Both the position numbers and the translations under genes were made by a program. 64,000 nt of DNA from Mycosarcoma maydis (taxonomy: Eukaryota; Basidiomycota; Ustilaginomycetes; Ustilaginales). The stretch is from contig NC_026482.1 of NCBI RefSeq assembly GCF_000328475.2, positions 1,116,001 to 1,180,000 on the forward strand. The letters are read 5' to 3'. Under the pieces are notes generated by a model, which did no database searches, was not told the origin of the DNA, and was given only the letters and a program-made list of their open reading frames with translations. Below are positions 51,573 through 61,319 of the stretch, one piece after another (the first letter of the stretch is position 1; each line of letters begins with the position of its first letter).

Positions 51573-54500
51573 ATGAACACGAAAAGCAACGCCTCGTTTG
51601 GCTTGCCTCCCGTCGCGCTCAATACGGCTTCACCAAGCCAAACCACAAACCCAACGACCTCGGATCGACCTACATTGATCACCTCACAGTTTCCTGGTCA
51701 AGCGCTCTACCTTACCCACCCGCAACGGCTTTCGCTGCTGTCGATCAAGATCGATGCAACTACCTCCATCACCACTACCCGAGCCGCCGTCTTGGCGCAG
51801 CAGCAGCTTAGCCCTTCTCTTCCCCCTCCCTCTCCCCCTCCCCCACCGCCCTCTGCCGTCTACCGACATGCTTCCACTTCCAAGTTGCATTCACATCAAC
51901 CGCCTCCTTCATCCTTCCACACCAACGCCTCCCACAAATCCTCTCGTTCTCGTCCCTTGAGTCACGACTTTACTCAAAAAGCCAGAGACGCCCTCAATGA
52001 CTTTGGTCGTCTCGCAAATCGTCGACAGAGCGCAATCGAAAGGGCCAATGGCGCTGAAACCCTCGCACGCGTAGCCGACGGTCTTGGTTCCAAACGTGCA
52101 TCTTCCCACGACGACCGCGCTAGACCTACATCATCACATCCCTTGATTCTGCAGCAAGACTCGAACCACCAACCACCAAGCTTCGCTCCACCCAAACTTC
52201 CCCTCGATCCCACATCGCAACAACATCTCACTTCGCAAGACGCCCAAGTCGTTCGCTCGCACGCCACGCGCAGCTTTACACTGCTACCGCAATCAGACTT
52301 GCGCTTCCTCTCTCACTCGATTCCGCTCAGCATCCATGCCTCGATCACCACATCCTCCGATCCCTCCACCATAATCCCGTCTCCACTCGAATTCACCACT
52401 GCTTCTCACAATGGCAGCAGCCCCTATTCTACCTCCGCTCTAGATCCGTCTCAGTTGCTCCTCAAAGTGGAGCCACCCGCCGAGCTTGCTCGTCAATCAT
52501 GGTCTCGCTCCACCTCCTTCCTCACGCCTCAAAATGCTTCCCAGTACCATACCTCTGAGCACCATTCGGTCAAGTTTCGTTACCGCCTCCGACTCTGTGC
52601 AAAAACCGCCTCCCCCACTTCCTACTTGTTTCCTCACACCGAACGCAATGACGCACCTCCACCCTCCACTCCTCTCGCTCTCGCTCTCGGTCAAGTCCTC
52701 TTCCTCTCTGCTGCCTCTCCAGAAAAGCTGATCGAAGCCATCGAATCTCCCTCGTCGTCAATTGCCTCCTCCGAACTCGCAGCCCTCGAAGGTATATCCC
52801 GCGTGCAGCTCACTCCATCCAGCTATCCTCTCTCTTCCACAGTGACTCGCGGCGCCAGCGAATTTGACTTTGAGTGGACATGGAAGTCGCTTGCAAGATC
52901 CAGCTCCAGCAATGCCTCTCGATGCTGCTGCGCATTTGTCGAGATAAGTCCCGATGGCAAGTCTGCCACCCTTCTTGCTGCAATCTCTCTGTTTATTCAA
53001 CTGCCGCCGTCCGTTCCCCTACTCAGCAACATGCTCTCCTCGACCCAGGCCGACACTATCCCCCATCAGCGCTTGTCCTCATCCGATTCGCTTGCTATTA
53101 TTGCTGCACTCAACCTCGATCAGGAGCCGTCTTTGCGCACAGACACAGCTCCAGCGCTTTCCTCTTTTCACCAGGATTCGCACCCCACCAGCTTTATCGC
53201 ACCAAGCTCCACTCAACATGGCTCGACTCGTCTGCTCATCGACCGTACCGAGCTTGCACTTGAGGATCTCGTCAACGACTCGCCCATCTTCCGCGCCGCT
53301 CTCGTCAATCTCGAACGCAGGACCGCATCCATCAAGAAAGCCTCCAAGGCCGTGCTCAGAGCTTCGCAAGAAGCGCGCCTTCGCATATTCAGGCTCATCG
53401 AAGCCGAACAGGCCGTTGACACAGCCCTACAAGCCCTTGTTGGCATGGCGCCCGAGACAATCGGTCGTTTGCAAGACCAACTACTACGCCAAGCACGCAT
53501 CGCAACTATGCAGCACCAGCGAGAACAGGCAAGCGTCATCGAATCCTGCCTTGAACGCCCTCTTGCTCAGATCGTTGAACTTTGCCGTCTAGCTCAGGAC
53601 GGCTTCAAGCTGTTTGAAAACGAGTCCAAGACCTACTATTCCCAGACCCAAAAGTGGCTCGCCAATCGCTCCTCCAACGCCGATCCATCCAATACACCTG
53701 CCATCGGAAATGACGCCCACCGGCAAGATCGCGCTGACCAGAAGCAAAAACTGCGCGAGCTTCGTTTCGAACAAGCTCGTCTGGACCTCTTTGCTATGCT
53801 TCAAAGGCTCCATGGCGGCCGAGCTGAAGCTCACCTAGCACGATCCATACTTCAACTCACCCAGTGGCTCGTCGATTTTCCTAACAAGCCTCATTGGCCC
53901 AGCCACACACAAACATCCTCCCTGTCAGCCCTAGATGCGAGCTTGCTAGATGCGCTTGATCACCAAGCTTTGCAGCTACAAGAGGTCGAGTCCCGCTCGC
54001 GTCAAGTGGCAGATAGGGCTCGAATGCTCGAACATGCGCTCGGCAAGATCGGCGACGCCGATATCGACATTCTTGGTGCACATCGCTTCGAAATCGACCA
54101 AACTTCCCCAGCACCCTCCAACTTCAACGGCGCAGTCTCCTCGAAAACACGCAAGTTCAAGTCATTCCTCGGAGTCTTTGCTGCGGGTATTCAGAGCTCG
54201 CCACTCACGTTGAGCAAGAACGCGTCTCCCAATACCGAGTCTGCCGTCAAGCAAGTCGAGCTAGTTGCACCAGTAGACGGTGCACAGCTGCCTTACCAAC
54301 ATCCTCGCAGACGCCACTCGATGAAAGAGAAATTCAATCATGTTCGACAGCCTGATGTCGGCAACACATCCCCCTTCAAGTCACACGCGCCATCTAGCTG
54401 GGTGTACAACAATCTACCAGCGGCCCCTCGCAGGGGTTCGGAATTGCACGAATCCAGCAGGCTGAGAGATGACGCTGCTTCGGATCAGCTTTCCCTCCAT

Positions 54501-57017
54501 GCCTCCCAAGATGCGAGCGAAGGAGCTTCCTCCATGGCAGGCGCTCACGAATTATCCAGAACTTCGACAGCTGAACAGGGGCTTGGGATCTTTGAGCCAG
54601 CATCCGCCAATACTGTACAAGAGTATGGCCTCAGCCCCGCGCCGGGCCAATGTTCTGGCCCAATCGCTCCAAGTCTCACCACAGGTAGCGATCGCAAGAA
54701 AGAAGGCGTCCTTTGGGTGTCGACCAAATCTGTCACCGGTCCAGTCGGAGCGGATGCGCCGCGTGGCATCAATCGTTCCAATCATTGGCGCGAATGCTGG
54801 GTCGTGCTTTCTGGCTCTGGTCAGATCTCCGAATTTGCCGACTGGAAGAACGCCAAAGCGCTCGAGCCTACCAATCCGCTCATCGACCTGCGCTTTGCGA
54901 CGGTCCGTGAGGCACGCGGTGTCGATCGTCGCTTTGCATTTGAGATTGTGACGCGCGACAGCAGGCGCCTCTTTCAAGCCCCTGACGAAGAAGCGATGCG
55001 TGATTGGATGCGTGCTATTTCCAAAGCGATTGAGAGTCTCCTCAACGGCACATCCAGTGTTCGCAAGCTTGATCGCGCGGTTCGAGCTTCGCCGTTCCGC
55101 AGTTCCGACTCAGTCCAACAACGTCCAGCTGATTTCGACGAAGATGAAGAAGTGCCAGGTGTTGGCGAAGGCAATGATTTCGCTGTGCGGAAGCTTCTCG
55201 ATCGTACCACAAGATCTTCAACTCAGAGTATGAATGATCTTGCTGCTTCTGCAAAGGCTCAGGACAGCGATCGTAAGGACCGAGCCAAGCTAGGAGCACA
55301 TCTCGCAGGTCTCTCGGAAAGTCACGCCGAGTCGTCCGTCCAATCGTCTCGTCGACGATCACAGCACCAGCGTGGCATTTCGAACAAGACGCCCATCTCG
55401 GGTTACTTGGGAGCAGGTAAACTCGGTCTGACAGCCAGCGATGTGGCTGCATTGCATCGACGAGACGGCACGCAACTCAGCGACGACGCTTCCATCTCTT
55501 CCAAATCGACCAGTGGCGAGCAAGATGCCGAATTCGATCGGCAGATCGAAGCTGTGGTTCACAAGAGCTACGGATCACGCGACGACACGGGCACAAGCCA
55601 TTCTGGCTTTTCCTTCAATTCGGCTGTTAGCGGCGTAGACGAGATGGGCAAATTTAAAGCCAACGCTTCTGCCAGAGCCACATCATCTTCGTCTCCATCA
55701 AAAGCTACGAGTGCTGCGAACGCAAGTGTCACAAGCACGGCGACCAGCACCAAAATGTCGCGTTCTGCAGAGATTGCGGCTATCTCGCGACGACCCGAGA
55801 ATCGACACTGTGCCGACTGCCAAGAAAGCGACCCACGTTGGGCATCGTGGATGCTCGCCAACCAGCCATGCTGCATCTTCATCTGCATTCGCTGCTCTGG
55901 AGTGCATCGCTCGTTGGGTGTTCACATCTCCAAGGTCAAGTCGGTCGATCTGGACGACTGGACAGAAGAGCAGCTGCAGGCTGCTCGCGACTGGGGCAAT
56001 GTTCGTGCCAATGCCTTGTGGGAGCATTCAAAGCCAGCTGGTTTGCTTCCTCTGCCCAGTGATCGCAAGGAATTCTGGCGTCGCAAGTATACTGACCAGG
56101 AATGGAAGGACCCAAATCCAAAAATTCTGCGTGATGCTCGTCCCTGTTACAACTCAATCACGGATGCTCCAGACAACAATCACGATGCGACACCCACGCG
56201 GCGATCCGCCTTAATCACGGAGGCGTCACCAGACGTCGTCACACCGCAGAGTAAGAGTCAAAGCCATGCGCAAGAGCTCGGGCTTCGTATCATGCCCAGC
56301 GATCAGACAGCGTCCTCCAATGGCTCAGCCAAATTCCCCGATGTACCAGGCTCCCCAAGACCAAATGGGCCGCGCCCTCTGCCTCAACAACGTTCGGTGA
56401 CGATGCAAGCATCCGCAATCTCATCACTTTCCTCACCGACTGCAGGAAAACTGGCAGGTGTCAAACCGAATCTAACAAGTCCTGATTCACCCAACAAGCA
56501 AGACAGGGCTGATTGGACTGCTCGCCAGACCTCCTTTGCAAGCGACGACGAGGCTCTCACGGGCTTGGTAGCCTCAATGATGACGGAATACGCGAGTCTA
56601 CGACAAGACTTCCCAAAAGAGTCGTACCCATCATGCGCACCATCGATTCCGACCTCAACGTCGGCACCGCCCATGTCCAGTCTGACATCCACCAACCCAC
56701 ACGTGAGCAAAGCAATGCTAGCTGCTCGAGCCGACCGGCGCCTGTTCCCCTGTCTGGCCTCCACGGAGGCGGTAGAAACTCTGCCATCGAACAATGCCAA
56801 AGTGCAAGTCTCGTCGCCACCATCGACGTTCTTTGTCTCGGATATGGGCGCGCACACGTCGTCTCGTATGCTCTTCGATGGACCTGGGCGCGGCGAAGCG
56901 GCTTGGGATGCTACGTCCGAAATTGGGACAGATCACCACGAAGGACGAAGCACGGAGTCTTTGCCAGCCATTACGAACCCTCCAGCGCGATTCGACGCTT
57001 TTGCATCACATGCTTGA
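51573..57017 (+). CDS. Arf GTPase-activating protein with PH and BAR-like regions
   Basis: A single exon encodes 1814 residues. ArfGAPs switch off Arf GTPases on membranes during vesicle formation. Order: a Ser/Pro-rich N-terminus with a possible beta-rich region (about 220-500); a long helical stretch (about 550-860, LEDLVNDSPIFRAALVNLERR, KASKAVLRASQEARLRIFRLI) that fits a BAR domain; a disordered linker; a PH domain (about 1041-1156, KKEGVLWVSTKSV, HWRECWVVLSGSG, MRDWMRAISKAIESL); and an ArfGAP zinc finger from about 1407 (CADC, CIRCSGVHRSLGVHISKVKS) with the arginine finger in GVHR. Layout is ACAP/centaurin-like, as in S. pombe Cnt6 and yeast Age1. The zinc finger is odd: 21 residues separate its Cys pairs instead of the usual 16. 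The C-terminal 300 residues are disordered. Confidence 0.9.
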   Translation: MNTKSNASFGLPPVALNTASPSQTTNPTTSDRPTLITSQFPGQALYLTHPQRLSLLSIKIDATTSITTTRAAVLAQQQLSPSLPPPSPPPPPPSAVYRHASTSKLHSHQPPPSSFHTNASHKSSRSRPLSHDFTQKARDALNDFGRLANRRQSAIERANGAETLARVADGLGSKRASSHDDRARPTSSHPLILQQDSNHQPPSFAPPKLPLDPTSQQHLTSQDAQVVRSHATRSFTLLPQSDLRFLSHSIPLSIHASITTSSDPSTIIPSPLEFTTASHNGSSPYSTSALDPSQLLLKVEPPAELARQSWSRSTSFLTPQNASQYHTSEHHSVKFRYRLRLCAKTASPTSYLFPHTERNDAPPPSTPLALALGQVLFLSAASPEKLIEAIESPSSSIASSELAALEGISRVQLTPSSYPLSSTVTRGASEFDFEWTWKSLARSSSSNASRCCCAFVEISPDGKSATLLAAISLFIQLPPSVPLLSNMLSSTQADTIPHQRLSSSDSLAIIAALNLDQEPSLRTDTAPALSSFHQDSHPTSFIAPSSTQHGSTRLLIDRTELALEDLVNDSPIFRAALVNLERRTASIKKASKAVLRASQEARLRIFRLIEAEQAVDTALQALVGMAPETIGRLQDQLLRQARIATMQHQREQASVIESCLERPLAQIVELCRLAQDGFKLFENESKTYYSQTQKWLANRSSNADPSNTPAIGNDAHRQDRADQKQKLRELRFEQARLDLFAMLQRLHGGRAEAHLARSILQLTQWLVDFPNKPHWPSHTQTSSLSALDASLLDALDHQALQLQEVESRSRQVADRARMLEHALGKIGDADIDILGAHRFEIDQTSPAPSNFNGAVSSKTRKFKSFLGVFAAGIQSSPLTLSKNASPNTESAVKQVELVAPVDGAQLPYQHPRRRHSMKEKFNHVRQPDVGNTSPFKSHAPSSWVYNNLPAAPRRGSELHESSRLRDDAASDQLSLHASQDASEGASSMAGAHELSRTSTAEQGLGIFEPASANTVQEYGLSPAPGQCSGPIAPSLTTGSDRKKEGVLWVSTKSVTGPVGADAPRGINRSNHWRECWVVLSGSGQISEFADWKNAKALEPTNPLIDLRFATVREARGVDRRFAFEIVTRDSRRLFQAPDEEAMRDWMRAISKAIESLLNGTSSVRKLDRAVRASPFRSSDSVQQRPADFDEDEEVPGVGEGNDFAVRKLLDRTTRSSTQSMNDLAASAKAQDSDRKDRAKLGAHLAGLSESHAESSVQSSRRRSQHQRGISNKTPISGYLGAGKLGLTASDVAALHRRDGTQLSDDASISSKSTSGEQDAEFDRQIEAVVHKSYGSRDDTGTSHSGFSFNSAVSGVDEMGKFKANASARATSSSSPSKATSAANASVTSTATSTKMSRSAEIAAISRRPENRHCADCQESDPRWASWMLANQPCCIFICIRCSGVHRSLGVHISKVKSVDLDDWTEEQLQAARDWGNVRANALWEHSKPAGLLPLPSDRKEFWRRKYTDQEWKDPNPKILRDARPCYNSITDAPDNNHDATPTRRSALITEASPDVVTPQSKSQSHAQELGLRIMPSDQTASSNGSAKFPDVPGSPRPNGPRPLPQQRSVTMQASAISSLSSPTAGKLAGVKPNLTSPDSPNKQDRADWTARQTSFASDDEALTGLVASMMTEYASLRQDFPKESYPSCAPSIPTSTSAPPMSSLTSTNPHVSKAMLAARADRRLFPCLASTEAVETLPSNNAKVQVSSPPSTFFVSDMGAHTSSRMLFDGPGRGEAAWDATSEIGTDHHEGRSTESLPAITNPPARFDAFASHA

Positions 57018-57228
57018 AGGTGGCGTCGTATTCCAACACAATCCACGCACTCTTTCCATACCCAAGCCATTCGCTTAATAGTATACCTCTTGGATATCCG
57101 AAGTTTCGACGTTAACTCTTGGGGGCCAAACTCTCTATTCTCTTTCCTTCACACTCATCTGACTCGTGACTGTCGCAGATTTTTGAGTTTGACCATCAAC
57201 ATGCAAGTGAGAACGCTGTGTTTGTATT

Positions 57229-58944
57229 TCAGACAGAGTCTTGGTCTAGATCTCGTGGCAAGGCACCAGCCTCGTATGCGTCCGAGGCAGATTTGAGGCG
57301 ATAGAGGGAGGGCTGTTTGCCCAAGAAGAGGAGGAGATCTGCTAGGGGAGCGCCTCGTTCGTTTGCGCTGATTGCAAATCGGAGAGGTGCCAAGATGGCA
57401 GCTTTCTTGATTTTGTCTCGAGCACTGGTGGTGACGAGTTTGGGTAGAGTGGCTATGAGCGAGTGGAGGTTGTCTCTGGTCCAGTCTGAAGTGGCAAGTT
57501 GGGCAAGTTGGTGGTGAGCGGTTTGGACAGCGGTGAGGAAGTGCTTGTGGATAAGACGGTTTCGCCTCCACAACTCGACCGTTTCCTTAGGAGGTTGCGG
57601 AAGCCAGACAGGCGCTCGAAAAAGTGTATTGGCAGCAGCAGGGATATCGTATATCGTCCCAGTACCACCTCGCGCTAGTTCAATAACCCTCTCCACATAC
57701 CCCACTTGCTCCCAGTGACTCTGGTCCACTTCGGGGAAAGCGGCGATCAACCTCGGTTTGAGCCTGGCCACCAACTCATCCCTGCCTCCCCCCTTGCGTG
57801 CGTCCTGCAACTTGAGAGCCACATGTCTTGCATTCAGATAGTACAGCTTGGCCAGATCGACAGTGGCCCTGCTTCGGTTGACGTGACAGATGTCGAAGCC
57901 ATTTATCATGTCCTGCATAGTCAGCACGTCGTATGCGGATTCATCGTGCTCAGAGTGGCGTTGGTGATAGGCGAGATTGTTGTACCCCGTCAAGCCGAGC
58001 ATGTTACAAAGCGCCTCGGGTTCAACGCCTTTATCTCGGTAGCTTTCGACGCGCACGTCGCCAGTTCGCTTGCTCAACTTTGTCCCGTCCGCATTCACGA
58101 GCAGGGGCAAATGCGCGAATTTGGGCGGCGTGAAATCTAACGCCTTGTAGAGCCAAAGATGCTTCGGTAGTGACGGTAGCCATTCTTCCCCTCGAAGCAC
58201 ATGCGTGATAGCCATTTCGTGGTCATCTACCACGGAAGCCAGGTGGTAAGTGGGCCAGCCGTTGGATTTGAGCAAGATCGCATCTTCGGTCCCGTGACGC
58301 AGCGGATCCGAGGGGAAGTGAATATGGCCGTAGACGAGGTCTTGATGATCGAGCGCTTTTGTCGGAGCGCGTAAACGTACAACGTAGGGTTTACCCAGAG
58401 ATATCAAGTGCCTCGCCTCGGTTTCGTCTGGTGCGATATAGCTGTCTCGTAGCGGTACGTTGTTGACACCCCGTTTCGACGCATCGTCTGCGACAACTTC
58501 AGCTCGAAAATCCCGATAGGCTTTTCCTTGATCAATCAGTTTTTCCGCATACGACCGATAGAGATCCAATCGCTCACTTTGGATGTATGGACCATATGCG
58601 CCTCCACAAGACGGTCCTTCGTCGTAATCGAGTTTCGCCCAGCAGAGGGTTTCTTGCAGAGCCGAGATCGACCCCGGTACCAGCCGCGTTTGGTCAGTAT
58701 CTTCGATACGCAGGATCCACTTTCCGCCAAGAGCGCGCGCATACAGGTGGTTGAACAGCGCCGTTCGTAAGCCACCGAGGTGCAGATAGCCTGTCGGAGA
58801 CGGCGCGAAGCGCAGTCTTGCTGATAAACGTGCCGACGAGCTGGGTGCAGACGCTGTGTTGGTGGAGTATAAACGCCGTCGTGCGGCTGAGCACAATGAG
58901 CGCACGCTCAACACGAAGCCGTGACATGACCGTCTGGCCGACAT
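57229..58944 (-). CDS. mse1: Mitochondrial glutamyl-tRNA synthetase
   Basis: A single exon encodes 571 residues. The enzyme charges mitochondrial tRNA with glutamate. The N-terminal 44 residues are rich in Arg, Ser and Ala with no acidic residue (MSARRSCHGFVLSVRSLCSA), a mitochondrial presequence. The class I core follows: RLRFAPSPTGYLHLGGLRTALFNH with the HIGH-type signature (HLGG), WILRIEDTDQTR, DEGPSCGGAYGPYIQSERLDLY, and the KMSKS-type loop TKLSKRTGDVRVESYRDKG near residue 290. AYRDF-x-AE and IHFPSDP fit bacterial-type GluRS. The length suits the family. The cytosolic enzyme is excluded by the bacterial type and lack of an N-terminal GST-like domain. Convergent with the ArfGAP gene (211 bases) and divergent from rft1. 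Confidence 0.93.
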   Translation of the reverse strand: MSARRSCHGFVLSVRSLCSAARRRLYSTNTASAPSSSARLSARLRFAPSPTGYLHLGGLRTALFNHLYARALGGKWILRIEDTDQTRLVPGSISALQETLCWAKLDYDEGPSCGGAYGPYIQSERLDLYRSYAEKLIDQGKAYRDFRAEVVADDASKRGVNNVPLRDSYIAPDETEARHLISLGKPYVVRLRAPTKALDHQDLVYGHIHFPSDPLRHGTEDAILLKSNGWPTYHLASVVDDHEMAITHVLRGEEWLPSLPKHLWLYKALDFTPPKFAHLPLLVNADGTKLSKRTGDVRVESYRDKGVEPEALCNMLGLTGYNNLAYHQRHSEHDESAYDVLTMQDMINGFDICHVNRSRATVDLAKLYYLNARHVALKLQDARKGGGRDELVARLKPRLIAAFPEVDQSHWEQVGYVERVIELARGGTGTIYDIPAAANTLFRAPVWLPQPPKETVELWRRNRLIHKHFLTAVQTAHHQLAQLATSDWTRDNLHSLIATLPKLVTTSARDKIKKAAILAPLRFAISANERGAPLADLLLFLGKQPSLYRLKSASDAYEAGALPRDLDQDSV

Positions 58945-59356
58945 GATCCAAGTGGCCTTGATCAGATAGACGTCCCTTGAGCGGTGTGCCCAGTAAAAGA
59001 CCTAGACGTGAGCAAGATGACTCCAGTCAAATTTCGAGCTTCTGACAGCTGTCCAAGAAGAATCAGGAGACTTCCGAAACCCGACGTACGGCCATTTTCG
59101 GTTGGTTCTCGTTTTTTGCTTGGCCTCGAACCTCCACCTCGTCACTCACGACCGTCTCTTTGCGATGGTCAAAGCGCACGGACATCTGCCAACGTTTGAT
59201 GGGAATTGAATTGATCGCTTCTGGTCGTCGACAACTTGTTGCTCACCACCGCGCGCAATGACCAACCTGCTGGATTGATCGATCTCCTCTAAACGGTCTT
59301 TGTGTCGACACTTGACAGAGCAGAGTCGTCGTTGCTGCTGCGGCTGGTGGTCAGTA
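58945..59356. other. Shared upstream region of the GluRS and rft1 genes
   Basis: About 410 bases between divergent ATGs, the most compact divergent pair in the window. No TATA box or heptamer tract was noted, only one CACTCACGACC-like motif near 59145. Confidence 0.5.
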
Positions 59357-61201
59357 ATGGCAGACCCACGTAAGACCGCTGCGGCGGGCGCAGCTTCCTC
59401 CGCATCGACATTGATCCTCCTTCAAATCTGCTCGCGCATTTTGACCTTCGTTCTCAATCAGCTTCTTGTCCGCCTCGTCTCTCCGAGCGTCTTTGGTCTC
59501 GCTAACATCCAGTTGGAGCTGTTGATCTCCACCATCCTCTTTCTTTCACGCGATGCGTTTCGTACGATTCTGATCCGTAATGAGTGCCTCGCCACGTCTT
59601 CCTCCACCATGGGTCAAGTCAAGATTTCTGGCGCAAGAAAGGGATCCACAAATTCGGTCCACAACCTCTCGCTACTCCCCATCCCCATCGGTTTCACTCT
59701 CACAATGGCTGCATGCACCGTCTACATCCGTTACATCTCGCCCGAGGCCATGCGATTCGTACCCACGTTTCGTGTTAGTATCGCGCTCTACGCATTGGGT
59801 GCTCTTAGCGAGCTCGTTTGCGAACCGCTCATCATCCGAGCTGTAAGGCTCGGCCATCCCACGTGGAGAGTCAAGGCCGAAGGCATAGGCGTGTTTGTCA
59901 AAACTACCAGCACCATTGCCACCATTGTCATCGTACCTCGCTTGAACATTGCGTCTTTGCAAACATATCTGGTGGACGAAAGGGCGACGGCGTTGTTTGC
60001 ATTCGGTATAGGACAGGCGAGCTACAGCTTTGTGATTCTGGCTGTACTCATGGTGTTGTTTTTCCAGGAATATGGGGTGAGCGACACCCTGGATCTCTAC
60101 ATTGCTCGACCCGATTCGCTCCGAGGTGCTGAGAAGCTCAAAGGAACAACGAGGACGATCTGGTTTGATCGACGCACGCTCTCTCTATGTGCAACAATGG
60201 CTCAACAAGGCTTGCTCAAACACTGTCTGACGGAAGCAGACAAGTTTGCCGTGGCCAGGTACGCCACGCTTGAAGACCAAGGCGGCTACGCACTGGCTTC
60301 GAACTACGGCTCGCTTGTAGCGCGCATTCTGTTCCAGCCTATCGAAGAAACGACGCGCATCGTGTTTAGCGCCCAACTGCCAGCGCTTGATTGTACAACG
60401 AATCAACGCACCTCTTCACGACCAGATTTATCCGAAGACGCAGTCGAGAGGGTTGGATCGATGCTATGTGGATTATTTCGAATGCATATCTTGCTGGCAT
60501 GCTGCATGACGGCGTTTGGTGCGCCGTTGAGCACGCCGTTCCTGTACATTGTTGCCGGCCCACGCTGGGCGTTGGAGACAAGCGCGCCTACGATCCTGGC
60601 TGCCTACACGTGGTATTTACCCATCATGGGTATCAACGGGATTGTCGAAGGATTCGTGCAGTCCGTAGCTAGCGAAGCACAGGTAAATCGGTACAGTCGA
60701 GTGCTTCTTGTTGCCAGTGCTGGATTTATCATGGCGCTGGCGATGATGAATGTGCTGGTGGATCGGAGCAATGTGATGGAGTTCGTGTTGGGCAAGACTG
60801 CGTTGGTGTGGGCGAATGCGTTCAGTCTAGCTATCAGAGCCGCGTGGTGTTGGAGCTTTGTGATCGCGTACGTTGGACGTGCTGCAACCAACAAGAAGCA
60901 CACTTTTGACGTCTCACCTCGTGCAGCCCTACCTAGCTCATCGACGCTAGTCATGTTCGCTCTTGTCGCTGCAATGCTGCGCGTCGCCACGCCGACGCTC
61001 ATGCCAAACACCTCACAGCTCTCACTCACCGCCCACGCCGGCCGTTGGTCAGCATTGCGCCTCCTCCTCCCCACACTCACCCTCACCGCTAGCTGCTTAG
61101 CTACCGTACTGTGCACCGTGATTCTCGTCGAACGACATCAGCTACAGCACGCGCTTCGCTCACTAGGTCGAGCGGGAAACCAGACACGCAAATCCCAATG
61201 A
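59357..61201 (+). CDS. rft1: Rft1 family protein of N-glycan precursor assembly
   Basis: A single exon encodes 614 residues starting MADPRKTAAAGAASS; the frame is open from 59300, but this ATG fits the family. Rft1 is an ER multi-pass protein of the MOP flippase superfamily, needed for N-glycosylation. It was proposed to flip Man5GlcNAc2-PP-dolichol, but its direct flippase role is disputed. Family blocks: LILLQICSRILTFVLNQLLVRLVSPSVFGL, LLISTILFLSRDAFR, LGALSELVCEPLIIRAVRL, LKHCLTEADKFAVARY, DQGGYALASNYGSLVARILFQPIEETTR and NGIVEGFVQSV. About a dozen hydrophobic segments are visible. An insertion (about 75-95, SSTMGQVKISGARKGS) interrupts the first loop. Convergent with the kelch-type gene, 118 bases apart. 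Confidence 0.95.
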   Translation: MADPRKTAAAGAASSASTLILLQICSRILTFVLNQLLVRLVSPSVFGLANIQLELLISTILFLSRDAFRTILIRNECLATSSSTMGQVKISGARKGSTNSVHNLSLLPIPIGFTLTMAACTVYIRYISPEAMRFVPTFRVSIALYALGALSELVCEPLIIRAVRLGHPTWRVKAEGIGVFVKTTSTIATIVIVPRLNIASLQTYLVDERATALFAFGIGQASYSFVILAVLMVLFFQEYGVSDTLDLYIARPDSLRGAEKLKGTTRTIWFDRRTLSLCATMAQQGLLKHCLTEADKFAVARYATLEDQGGYALASNYGSLVARILFQPIEETTRIVFSAQLPALDCTTNQRTSSRPDLSEDAVERVGSMLCGLFRMHILLACCMTAFGAPLSTPFLYIVAGPRWALETSAPTILAAYTWYLPIMGINGIVEGFVQSVASEAQVNRYSRVLLVASAGFIMALAMMNVLVDRSNVMEFVLGKTALVWANAFSLAIRAAWCWSFVIAYVGRAATNKKHTFDVSPRAALPSSSTLVMFALVAAMLRVATPTLMPNTSQLSLTAHAGRWSALRLLLPTLTLTASCLATVLCTVILVERHQLQHALRSLGRAGNQTRKSQ

Positions 61202-61319
61202 TCTTCTACTAGCCATTCCAACTACCATGGACATTTCGATCAACGTACAAGACTGCAAACACAACAAGTATCATCATACAACAACGGGTGACGGAGGATT
61301 CTCGTACAAGCGACCAAGC

